Made by a program: the position numbers and the translations under genes
Shown: positions 26,101 to 38,100 of the stretch, one piece after another
Layout of the letters: each line of letters begins with the position of its first letter
How positions within the stretch are numbered: position 1 is the stretch's first letter
NCBI GenBank assembly: GCA_903813345.2
Contig: CAIIXF020000007.1
Location: 10,049,730-10,113,729 of the forward strand
Source: Owenia fusiformis
Taxonomy: Eukaryota > Annelida > Polychaeta > Sabellida > Oweniidae
Length of the DNA stretch: 64,000 bases
Direction of reading: 5' to 3'
Notes under the pieces: generated by a model
Database searches by the model: none
What the model was told of the DNA's origin: nothing
Seen by the model: only the letters and a program-made list of their open reading frames with translations

Positions 26101-29100
26101 TTATAAAACTAAGACCCCCCACGTTATAAAACTAAGACCCTGTTATAAAACTAAGACCCCCCACGTAATAAAACTAAGACCCTGTTATAAAACTAAGACC
26201 CCCCACGTTATAAAACTAAGACCCTGTTATAAAACTAAGACCCCCCACGTTATAAAACTAAGACCCTGTTATAAAACTAAGACCCACCACGTTATAAAAC
26301 TAAGACCCTGTTATAAAACTAAGACCCCCCACGTTATAAAACTAAGACCCTGTTATAAAACTAAGACCCCCCACGTTATAAAACTAAGACCCTGTTATAA
26401 GAATCAGTCACCGTGCCTTGCTCTGCTCGCCACAAGGTAGTCTTGCCTCTGGGCCTTGTGTTCCCTAGTAACATACAGATTCTACAAAAGATAGTCTTGC
26501 TTCTGGTCCTTGTGTTCCCTTCTAATATACAGATTCTCCCCACTAACATAAAGATTCTACAAAAGGTAGTCTTGCTTCTGGTCCTTGTGTTCCCTTCTAA
26601 TGTACAGATTCTCCCCACTAACATAAATATTCTACAAAAGGTAGTCTTGCTTCTGGTCCTTGTGTTCCCTTCTAATATACAGATTCTCCCCACTAACATA
26701 AAGATTCTACACATGGTAGTCTTGCCTCTGGCCCTTGTTTACCCTAGTAACATACACATATGGTAGTCTTGCCACTGACCCTTGTTTTCCCTAGTAACAT
26801 GGTGGTTCAAGATTTCAGACCCATCTTTCTCACATAGATTGCTGAACTTATTTTAGTTAAGAATTCCTAATAGAATTAAGAATTAATAGCTGAAACTGTT
26901 CTGTTTGTCCTAGCAAACAATATCCCAATATGCATTTGAAATTCATTTTTGTCTATATGTGTTGACAGTCTGTGATGTCATCATCAATCATCACAATGGG
27001 AATTAGGTGAATTCTATCTGTGACAGTGAGATTATCTATGATGTCACATAGTAGTTTGATTTCTAAGAAATGTGGCAGAGTTCTATCTATGACAGAGATG
27101 CTTTGTGATGTCATCATGAATTATCTCGTTTCCATTGTGATGATTGATGATGTCATCAGAGTACTTTGTGATGTCATCGTGAATTACCTCATTTCTATTG
27201 TGATGATTGATGATGACATCACAGACTGTCAACAAATAGACAGAAGAAGTTGAGAAGTTGAACTACAAGTTGGAAAATTGTTTGCTAGGGCAAAACAACT
27301 CAGTTTCAGCTAATAATTCTTAATTCTATTAGGAATTCTTAACTAACAACGGTTCAGCAATCTGTGCCAGAATGATGGGTCTTAAATCTTGAACTACCAT
27401 TAAACATCACTTCCAAAACAATACCAGCATAAAATGGAGTATCTCTTTTTATGCTCAGCATAAAATGGGACATCACTTTTTATGCCAGCATAAAATGGGA
27501 TATCACTTTTTATGCCAGCATAAAATGGGACATCACTTTTTATGCCGGGCATTAAAAGTGATATAAAAAAAAAATTACTTTTTTTAAAAATCAACAAATC
27601 CGGGTATTTGTTACAGTCCATTTTTATATAATCCGCTGTTGTATGTTACTGGGGAACACAAGGCCCAGAGGCAAGACTACCTTGTGGCGAGCAGAGCAAG
27701 GCACGGTGACTGATTCTTATAGCAGGGTCTTAGTTTTATAATGTGGGAGGTCTTAGTTTTATAACAGGGTCTTAGTTTTATAACGTGGGGGGTCTTAGTT
27801 TTATAACAGGGTCTTAGTTTTATAACGTGGGGGGTCTTAGTTTTATAACAGGGTCTTAGTTTTATAACGTGGGGGGTCTTAGTTTTATAACAGGGTCTTA
27901 GTTTTATAACGTGGGGGGTCTTAGTTTTATAACAGGGTCTTAGTTTTATAACGTGGGGGGTCTTAGTTTTATAACGTGGGGGGTCTTAGTTTTATAACGT
28001 GGGGGGTCTTAGTTTTATAACAGGGTCTTAGTTTTATAACGTGGGGGGTCTTAGTTTTATAACAGGGTCTTAGTTTTATTACGTGGGGGGTCTTAGTTTT
28101 ATAACAGGATCTTAGTTTTATAACGTGGGGGGTCTTAGTTTTATAACAGGGTCTTAGTTTAATAACGTGGGGGGTCTTAGTTTTATAACGTGGGGGGTCT
28201 TAGTTTTATAACAGGGTCTTAGTTTTATTACGTGGGGGGTCTTAGTTTTATAACAGGGTCTTAGTTTTATAACGTGGGGGGTCTTAGTTTTATAACAGGG
28301 TCTTAGTTTTATAACGTGGGGGGTCTTAGTTTTATAACAGGGTCTTAGTTTTATAACGTGGGGGGTCTTAGTTTTATAACAGGGTCTTAGTTTTATAACG
28401 TGGGGGGTCTTAGTTTTAAAACAGGGTCTTAGTTTTATAACGTGGGGGGTCTTAGTTTTATAACAGGGTCTTAGTTTTATAACGTGGGTGGTCTTAGTTT
28501 TATAACAGGGTCTTAGTTTTATAACGTGGGGGGTCTTAGTTTTATAACAGGGTCTTAGTTTTATAACGTGGGGGGTCTTAGTTTTATAACAGGGTCTTAG
28601 TTTTATAATGTGGGGGGTCTTAGTTTTATAACAGGGTCTTAGTTTTATTACGTGGGGGGTCTTAGTTTTATAACAGGGTCTTAGTTTTATAACGTGGGGG
28701 GTCTTAGTTTTATAACAGGGTCTTAGTTTTATAACGTGGGGGGTCTTAGTTTTATAACAGGGTCTTAGTTTTATAACGTGGGTGGTCTTAGTTTTATAAC
28801 AGGGTCTTAGTTTTATAACGTGGGGGGTCTTAGTTTTGTAGGTCTTAGGTCTTAGGTCTTTGTTTTGTAGACACCCGTTCTCTATAGATTCTATCTGTTG
28901 TCAGTTTTTCTATCATAATCTCTATCAATTTACAGAGTTAGGACACCATACTCAAAGGAGTATATTTTTTAGGCTTTTGCCGTTGATACTAAATATGACA
29001 ATGTACATGAACGGATTGATTTGAATTCTTTGGCAATTTAAGTTATACTGAGAAACAGTTTCCTTCTTCAATCTGCCAAATGAACAATGGAACTTCTATT

Positions 29101-32100
29101 GTGACACTTTGCAAGAATTGAACCTGGGTCTATTGGATTGCTGGTCTAGTGCTTTTTGACGATGTCTTCATTTTTGAAATTGATTCATTGCGCAGATAGC
29201 CAAAGGAACATGAAAATCTGGAATATTTGCAAGCTTACATTACATAATCCTTCAAGTGGTGGCACCTTCAATAAATTGCTCTAATCAGATAACATAATTG
29301 TCATCAAATATTGAGTCTATGTAATCATCAATATGATTAGCCAAGTGGAATAGAATTATAGGGCGAGACCTCATATTCCATCCTTGATCAATCAAACTCT
29401 TTTAAACTGGTAAGTACAATTATTTTATTTTTCTGTACTTTATCTTAGATGATTCAAGTGGTGGCAGTCTAGAGTGTACATTTCTCTAAATTCTTTGTTC
29501 TGACATGTTTCTATGATTTCAACCCAATCTAAAATTTATTTATTTATTATTGATATCTGGCAATACAATAAATTTGAGTTGTATTTCAAATGTCAGTTTC
29601 ACATATTGCTCCAAGAAATACCTCAGTTTGAGACAACTCTACTCTTACTTGGAACAGAGATAGTAAAGCCATGTTTCAGACACTAGATTTTTGTCTCAAA
29701 TACTTTGGGTTAAAATGATTGAAACATTACTATGTGCACTATGTATAGGGTAACACAAGGCATGGGTGGTAAGTCCAGTTACAATATTTAACTCAAAACC
29801 AAACTGCAAAATACATATGGTAAACCTTGGTATTATGACAACTAGGCTTACCATAGGTGAAGCCATATTCATTTATTCATATATAATTTAACTGCGTTGT
29901 TTGGTATTGGGCAACACATAAATGATATATTGTTATGTTAAATTACTAAATAATATTTTAAATGCATATGCATTGGTAGCGATGCATCAAAACAGATATT
30001 CTGTGAAAACAAATCAGTCATTATGATCTATTAATATGTGTTATCACTATTTAAATGCGTAACAATAAATAAGTAAATGAGTCAGTCGAGTCTTATCTAA
30101 AATCGTTGTCTATTAAATTGTCAAATATTTATGTTATATACTTTCTAAATATGGCATTGTCATTCTCCAGGTGCCTCAGGAAATGGTAAATGGAGAATCT
30201 GAGAGACTAGCACCCCCACAATCAAGGTATGTTAACAGCTAAGGGGGAGGGGGACTTATGTGTCTAGTTCTGTATTGCATAGAAGTTCAGTTACACATGA
30301 TATAAAGGTTTATGGCCATGTTATACCCGAAATGCTTCACAAAGAATCATGCTTACTGTTGCAATTCTTCAAATTCCATTTACCAGCAAACCTAAATATG
30401 ATATCAATATACAGTGTCAAAGGAACCTCAATTATTGGCAGATCAAAACATTTGGGATCGGGGTATGTATCAAGTTATGTTGGTGCATATTGAGGACTAT
30501 TTGGACCACATTGATTTTTCAATGCTATTTGGTGTCTATTGATTTTGGTGTATTTCAGTGTTATTTTGGTGCATATTCAGTATTTCAGTATTATTTTGGT
30601 GTATTTTCAGTATTTCAGTGCTATTTGGTTCAAATTGAGTATTTCAATGCTATTAGGTGCATATCGAGTATTTCAGTGTTGTTTTGGTGCATATTGAGTA
30701 TTTCAGTGCTATTTGGTTCAAATTGAGTATTTCAATGCTATTAGGTGCATATTGAGTATTTCAGTGTTATTTTGGTACATATTGAGCATTTCAGTGCTAT
30801 TTGGTTCAAATTGAGTATGTCAGTGCTATTAGGTGCATATTGAGTATTTCAGTGCTATTTGATGCGTATTGAATATTTCAAGGCTATTTTGTGCATATTG
30901 AGTATTTTAGTGCTATTTGGCGCATTTTGAGTATTTCAGAACAGTAGCATTTCATTGCAATATTTAAAGATACAAAAGACTATGACAGTGTCTGAATTGA
31001 AAGACATCATACATTTGCATATTTGCTTATTGTAACAATGGTTCTCATGTCACTTAGTGCTTTGAAGTTGCTAAGGAAAGAGGAAGGAGGAAAGTCTAGT
31101 TGAGATAATATTATTATAACCGAAATAGGGATATTCTAGTTTATAACAGTTAACAGATACAGGTGACAGTTACATAATCGTTTGAACCATTTTAGATGCT
31201 ATTGAAGTATTTGCAGTTATCCTTGCATTAAGCTTTAATTGTAGAATTACATGTAGTTGCATCTTGTTCGTATCTTTTTATTATTTAATGTTTTGTTTTG
31301 CGTTTCGTGATGTCACAATTTAGTATTTGTTTATGATTTATGTTATGTTTTAGGATATTACAGGGTGGTCAAATAAAAGGCCATCAGATTGATAGTTGTA
31401 ATGTTACAGCACTTTGAACATCAAGCCCCAGAGGCCAATATTGCGCTGTGGGCAAACCTGCACCTGTCATCCAAAACTTTCATACCTGACTTCTACCTGT
31501 GGGATATGGCAAAGATGAAGTGTACAAAAATGACCTCGGGACAATTACAAACCTCAAAAAGAAGATCATAATTGTCATTCAGGCCATACCTACTGAGGAT
31601 TGCAGTTTGGTCATAGACAACTTGTGCAGGTTTGCCTAAGCATGATGATGGCCACACCTGGGGCATGTTGTTTAAAGTGCTGTAACATTGTGACTATCAT
31701 CAAATATGGTAGGCTGATAGGAAATTAAATGATGTACTACTGTGTCAAATATCAGGGAATAATTTCCTAAAATGACAAAGATATGAGGAAAATACAGGGT
31801 TGCCATTTTTTTACCACCCTGTATTATAAAGCAAGTGGCATGAATATCGAAATATGACATACATACTAAAATGTGGCATCATGAACTTGGTATTTTAGAG
31901 AGTGTGTCAATACAAGAATGTGCCTCCTTCACTGGAAAACTTCAATGGGTGCATTAAGCCCACCATTCAAATCATTCTTACTTATTCCATAGTATCCCTA
32001 CCAAATAAAATTTTTCTATTGAAGCACATTACTAATTGACTCACTCTATGTAAGTTAACTTATTTAAGGCATGTTCTGTACATGTTGTTGTTTGTGAATG

Positions 32101-35100
32101 CCTGGAGCATGGGGCTTAGCAGCACATTGGCTTTCTATGCTTACAGTGAAATCACAGTCATAAAGAAGCCAAGTACAAAGAAAACAAGGGCCCCAGCCCC
32201 TCCAAAAACAAACCCTACTCCAGACATGACAGTCAAATCTGAACCACCCATGGAAGTTACGACTACCTCTGACAAAGTTACTTCTAATTCTGCCATTAAT
32301 GTGCAGACTGTCAAATCTGAAAATCTTTCGCAAAATACTACTACCTCTTCCAAGTCTGACCCTGATGTGCAAACTGTAGTCCCCAAATCAAAACCAGGCC
32401 CTCTGGTAGTAGAGTCTGCTGCTATCGTAGCAACATCTGCTGCTGTTGTAGCTTCCCTTAATGACAGTATTGAGTCCACCCCTCCCCCTGTTCCATCTAG
32501 TCCACCCCCTCCCCTTGACCTTCAAGAATCCTCTACAACTGCCTCCCCAGTGCAGGTGAATGGAGATGTGGCTGAGGAAAGGTAATCAATGAATAGCCTG
32601 TCTTGCATGACTTTTACATAAGTCTGTCATTCATTTTTGTGCATGCTTCTTTTATGGATTTTTTCTATCAGTTTAGTTCAGATTATTATTAAGTTTGCAT
32701 GGCATGAATTTTATTTAATTTTTGTTGCATTTATTGTTTATTTTTGCTCCATATATTGCTTGGATTAAGTACCAGATTAAGGAGACTCTGAGTGTTTATT
32801 TGAGTGTTTTATATCTAATATTGTAAATTATTTACAGATACATGCCTGACGATCTTAGCGAGACGTCAAGTCTCTCATCAACAACTTCTTTCGAACCTTC
32901 CCAGCATTCCTATGAACCATCAAAGCCTCTCTTTCAAAATATGGACTCTGAGATCCCATCTCAGGTTCCAGGTGACGATGTTGAGGACTCAGAAGGTGGG
33001 ATTATGCTGGTCTCCTCCAAAACAATTGGTGACTCTGGTTCAAGTATGTATATTGCAGTTATTATAGATTTCTAGGGGTTGTTTATTCTTGGACTCGTGC
33101 CATTATTCCAAGTGCACTGTATGGAAAGGTTCTTTTTACCACATAAAAATGTTCATATGGATATCCCTTTATTGAATAAGCCTCTGAGTTAATGCACTTC
33201 AGTATAATGTGGGGTTCCACTCATTTATCCATTTGTAGATGCAAAAAGAACACCAGTCTCACACACAGCTCAAACCGTACCGAATATTTTAAATTTCAAC
33301 TATCTTTTATTACATTGGCAAATTTATTTTTGTCGGAGTTGTGCATCAGCCTGGGCATCTGAGAAAAATTATGTTTCTACAAGTGCTTAAATAAAACAAG
33401 AGGAATAAAACCAGCAGTTTGAAAATTTGTTTGTCATTTGAAATATTGTCCAAATCCTTGAAACTCTGAGTCATTTTTTGGGTCAAAATACAGACAAAGT
33501 TACCTCCAGCTAATGTATGGTGACAAATATAAGGTATGTGAAATACAAAAGGTGAAAATATAGCTGATGGAATCATCTTAAGCCTTGTCAAGTTTTGTAT
33601 GTGATGAACTTCATTTTGTTATCAAACATTGGATGGACAGTTTGTTTTTATACCTCAACTTTAATAAGACAAACCATGATGGCTTTGGGATATATTGTAT
33701 TATAAAATGCACAGTTATAGTTTATTGTACTTTTTGTTAGATAATTGCAGAGGCACACACACTCCCACCAAATATATTTTAAAAGTTGTATATGTCACTG
33801 CCTTATCTTTCTATGCATAGATTCTCATAAGATGGATTTATCAGAATAAGGGTCAGATTTATCTCAGATTTATTTTCATGTATGACCGCACACTTATTAA
33901 ATTGATAACCCTCTGATAGCAAAAACAAACTTCGAACTTTTGACATGGCATATTATGTTTAGCTTGCATTCATACAAGGCAAGACAATAACAGCATCAAA
34001 AAAGTTGTTATTTTTGGACTACACCCTCATATTATTGTCCTTAGAAAACATGGCACATCATTTTATGAGAACTATGCATTGAGGAGTCATAACAATAACT
34101 ACAACACATAACCCTTTGTGACCCCATTTCCTCTCTCTCTAGCTTTCTTGCCAAGTCGACCCAAGTTGCCCCGTATATCTGGCATCTCAAAAGGAAGTTC
34201 CCAAGATTCAGGGGGAATCACACTCATGGGATACAAGCCTATAGACACAGGATACAATTTTACAAATAAAGGTATGTTGTGTTGAACTAATGTGTGTTTA
34301 TGGGTTTTGGGTAAAGGTTTTATATACAAGAATTTATAAGTTAAGGTTTTTGATATGTTTTTTGCTACTTTAATTCACTTTTTATTTTTTAGCTTTAACA
34401 ATTTATGACTACCCCAAAATGTCAATTTTTGTAGTTTTTTCAATGAGGGCCATTTTTTTTAATTTATTTTTTTTTATTAAAACATAATAACATTTTTAAT
34501 GGAATATTTGGCTTAGAGGATTTTATATATCATACTGACTTTTACACATTCATCTTAACCAGATAATCTTTAGACTTTAGCATCAATAAATTCAAGAAAC
34601 ACAACACCTGAGCGTCAGACCTTAAACTTACAGATAAACATTATTATTTTTTATTGAATCACAAAACAATAATTAGAATGCAAACTCAGTGCAATAGAAA
34701 TTGAAGATTATTGATTGACTACTTTAAATAAAGTTTCAACTATAAATCTTTTGTGAGAGTGTTCATTTTGTCAAACTGTTTCATTTTTTATGGAAATATT
34801 TGAAAAGTTGTTTATCCTAATGATGTGCCATAGTTCAATCTACAAAACCTTTAATTCATTGAGTCTATCATACCGTTAAACAGGAAGCTTTTTTTGTTTA
34901 CATATCTTATCAAAACGTTGATTTGTTTGAACATAATAAGGTTAGAGGAAGAAAAAAGTCAAGGGTAAAAAAACAATAAAATTTCAGCATTTTTTACATG
35001 CCCTTTCAAAACAAAAATCATAAAACTTGCTAAAAAGTGATGTTAATTAAAAAAGTTGTACAATTAAATACTTGATTTTGTTTCATATACAGATTGATAC

Positions 35101-38100
35101 TGTAAATGTGTAAAATATTTGGATGTCGGATGTCATTTTAACCTCCAGCTAGTAAATATTAGATCATTAAATGTACCAAATAGATTGATTCACTTTCCTC
35201 CCTCATTCCATAATATCATTTTGGTCATAAAACAAGGAAATTAGGTGTCATTAAGAAAACATAATTTCTTGAACATATAATTTAATGTCTCCTCTTTGAA
35301 CATTGTTAGAAATTGTTACTTTCTTTCAATAAAATTTTTTAAAATTTGTGCAGAATATACTTTAGGCAAGGGATGGGTTATCTAGGATATAAATGGTTTG
35401 ATGTCAAATGGTTATAAACATGAAAGTGGTTGACTTTGGGAGATTATACACGCCTTCATATATAAATATTTAAGTCTAGCCTAATGCAACTAAGCCATTT
35501 TGGCTTTGGGAGATACAGGTAGGCAAGAGATTGGGATTCTCTCAATTTAATAAATTGTCTCATTAATTTCATACATTTCATTTGGAGCAGTGTTACAGTA
35601 TAATTCATGATACAAAATATATGTTTATATGAAAATCTTGAGGCTGTTTCATAAGTGCATTTTGATTTGTGGATTTCATTTGTATTTTTCATTGAGACCA
35701 GTTGACCTTGAGTGAGGCTAACAGTTGCAAATGTGTTTATTGTCAAATACAAAATAAACTTTGGTGAAATCTGTCCAAAGTGGATGCTACTGTGATTAGC
35801 TAGACATTTTCATTGTTAACATGCGAATCAATGGAATTTAAAAAAGTGTTCACATTTTCGAGTGTTCATCTTAAAGAGGTGTTCACATATTGAGGATTTA
35901 TTGTATATGGTGCATTTCTCCTGTTTTAGAACCAGCTATAAATTATGAGAGTGCTATGGTAGCAGAGTTGGAGGACGATACTATTACACGGGGCAAATAT
36001 ACAATCTCAGGTGGCGCCACAGGTTTCTCAGAACCAGGACAGGAAACTGACAGCATAAGCAGCGTGAGTGCTATTATGTTTTTTTTATTATTGATGGAAA
36101 TATTAATATTTATTTAAAAATAACAAGAGAAGAAATCCACCCATTCACATGCCTGTATCTGTGTTCATTCTAGATTCTCTGGCTTATTGATATGATATAT
36201 CACATACTTTTTCTCAATAGATTTTTTAATCAATACCAATTCTTGTCATGTCACTTGTTTGAAGGCTTAGAGCTTTCTCTCAAACTGTTTGATGATGTCA
36301 TGTTTTCTACTAAACAGTCAAGTGCATGGCCCCAAAAAATACTAGACCATTACCTCACATTGAAAAAAAATTCTTGTTACGCAGATAAGATTTCTTTTTT
36401 TGCCAGTCTTCGGAACAATTGAAGATCATGAAAAGAAGTTTTGATTTATATTCTGTTACAGTAAGGGGCTATTAATGTTTTTCCTGACAACATCAAACAG
36501 TTTTGAAGTGTGTGCAATTAATAAGCTTACCCTAGGCTTTAAGGGCTTCAATTCCATAAATATGCTCTTTTTTATGTATGTTAGATGTATGAAACTGTCC
36601 TGTCCAATTTTGATAAATTAATGTTGACCATTCTAGATATGTTTTCCATCAAAACTCTAATTGACAATTTTTCATGTAGCATCACTTGCTCAATTACAGG
36701 CTTCGTCACGGCATAGTGGACGGGGTACACCAGGGGGCTCTCCCCAAGTGACTTCAGTTAAGGGGGGCAAAAAGAAGGCCCCAGCAGTGCCTAATGCTAA
36801 AGTATGTTCTCCGTCGACTATAGTGTATGCAGCACCACCTATTAGGCTATTATAGTATGGCGCAATGGTGTTTGAATGGCTTTAGTCTGCATAAATGACT
36901 CATGTTTCTGACTCTGATACCTTTAACTCTCAAAAATGTATGCTTTATGAAAAATGCATGAATCATTTGTATGGATATTCAATTGCTTTCTGAATTGCAT
37001 AATAATACAAGGTAACACTAGAATACCATATGTGTTACTTTTGTGTTTATGTAATTTGGGTCACCCTCTGTATTACTGAGATTGATTTGATTTTTATCAT
37101 GATCAGTGCCAATGGAGCTAGCTACAAAATTGAGTATCAAGTCTATCCCAGTTGCTAGCTTTGCCACTGATAATGTCCATTTGAAAATGTAAAAATTGTT
37201 AAAATTGAACTTTGCCCGTATTACTGTCAAGACCAAAGTGCAGATGTGCCATATTAGGTTTTAACATCAACTCTTTTATACTTTATTCCCAGGGACATTG
37301 GGGGCAAAGCCTTGCTTGATTTTATTTCAGATATGCGTTGTCATACTTGCACAACTTGGCTTCCAAATGTATTGTACGCAGCCTGTTCAGAATGCATACT
37401 TACTTGCACACCTTTTGTATCTACTCTATATGTTCGTTAATGTTTATGTAGTCACATCTTTTAGATATAACTTTTACACAAGATGTTTATAATGGTCAGT
37501 CTGCTCAATATTCATTTATATCAACATGAAAAAGAGTCAGCCTTGATTCAAATCTTTTCCATCCCAAAATATTGTAATTCATTCCGATTAAGTTCAAATA
37601 GAATACCTATAAATGCTGGTTTTAACCAATCAGCAACTTTGGGGTTTATGGTCATTATTGTGTAAGAGCTGCATCTCCTTTTGTATGTTATCTAGGCTTA
37701 ATGCACGAAGGGCTGGGATTTAAAATTCACTATACTTGACATACATTTCATTCTTATATTTCTTATTTCTCCACAATTTCCACACTTTGATGCACAAACT
37801 TGTAACACTAATAGGATAAAGGTGTTATCCTATATTACTTGGGTTCAAAGGTCTTCTAGCCATCATATCTTGCAAAAATAAAGTTTCATAATAGTACCAT
37901 GATGTTATAATAGTAAGAAGCCCTTATCGGAAAAGTTTGAGCTATATATGGACTTGTTTGTATGAATTTGACAATGGCAGTCACACTATGAGGAGTAAGA
38001 AACATATTTTTGCAAGACTGGCATTGTACAAACTATCTTTGGGTGGTGTACTAGTTTCTATTGCATTCTGTTGAGACTCCTTCACTAAACAAAACATCAT

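Larger units (their letters stand above)
24991..28876. mobile_element. Foldback (MULE-like) palindromic transposon, 3.9 kb
   Basis: The termini are perfect inverted repeats (GGGTGTCTACAAAACAAAG... at 24991; the complement ends at 28876), with a perfect 10-bp target duplication GTTCTCTATA (24981-24990, 28877-28886). The outer arms, 24991-26476 and 27641-28876, consist mainly of a 42-bp unit made of ATAAAACTAAGACCCCCCACGTT-like and ATAAAACTAAGACCCTGTT-like halves, about 30 units left and 25 right, in opposite orientation. Inner inverted arms (about 26810-27020 and 27175-27400) extend the palindrome almost to its centre near 27090. A 9-10-bp duplication and long tandem-repeat arms fit Mutator-type foldback elements (established for such families); membership here is inference. 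No transposase frame. It lies in a neurabin intron, just 3' of the long-isoform end. Confidence 0.85.

Noticed and set aside
26376-26766. Overlapping sense and antisense frames in the centre of the foldback element
   Set aside because: Explained by 75-bp tandem repeats without stops; no protein similarity.
24991-28876. CRISPR-like or telomere-like array
   Set aside because: Repeats are contiguous without unique spacers, unit 42 bp, arranged as inverted arms of a transposon with a target duplication.
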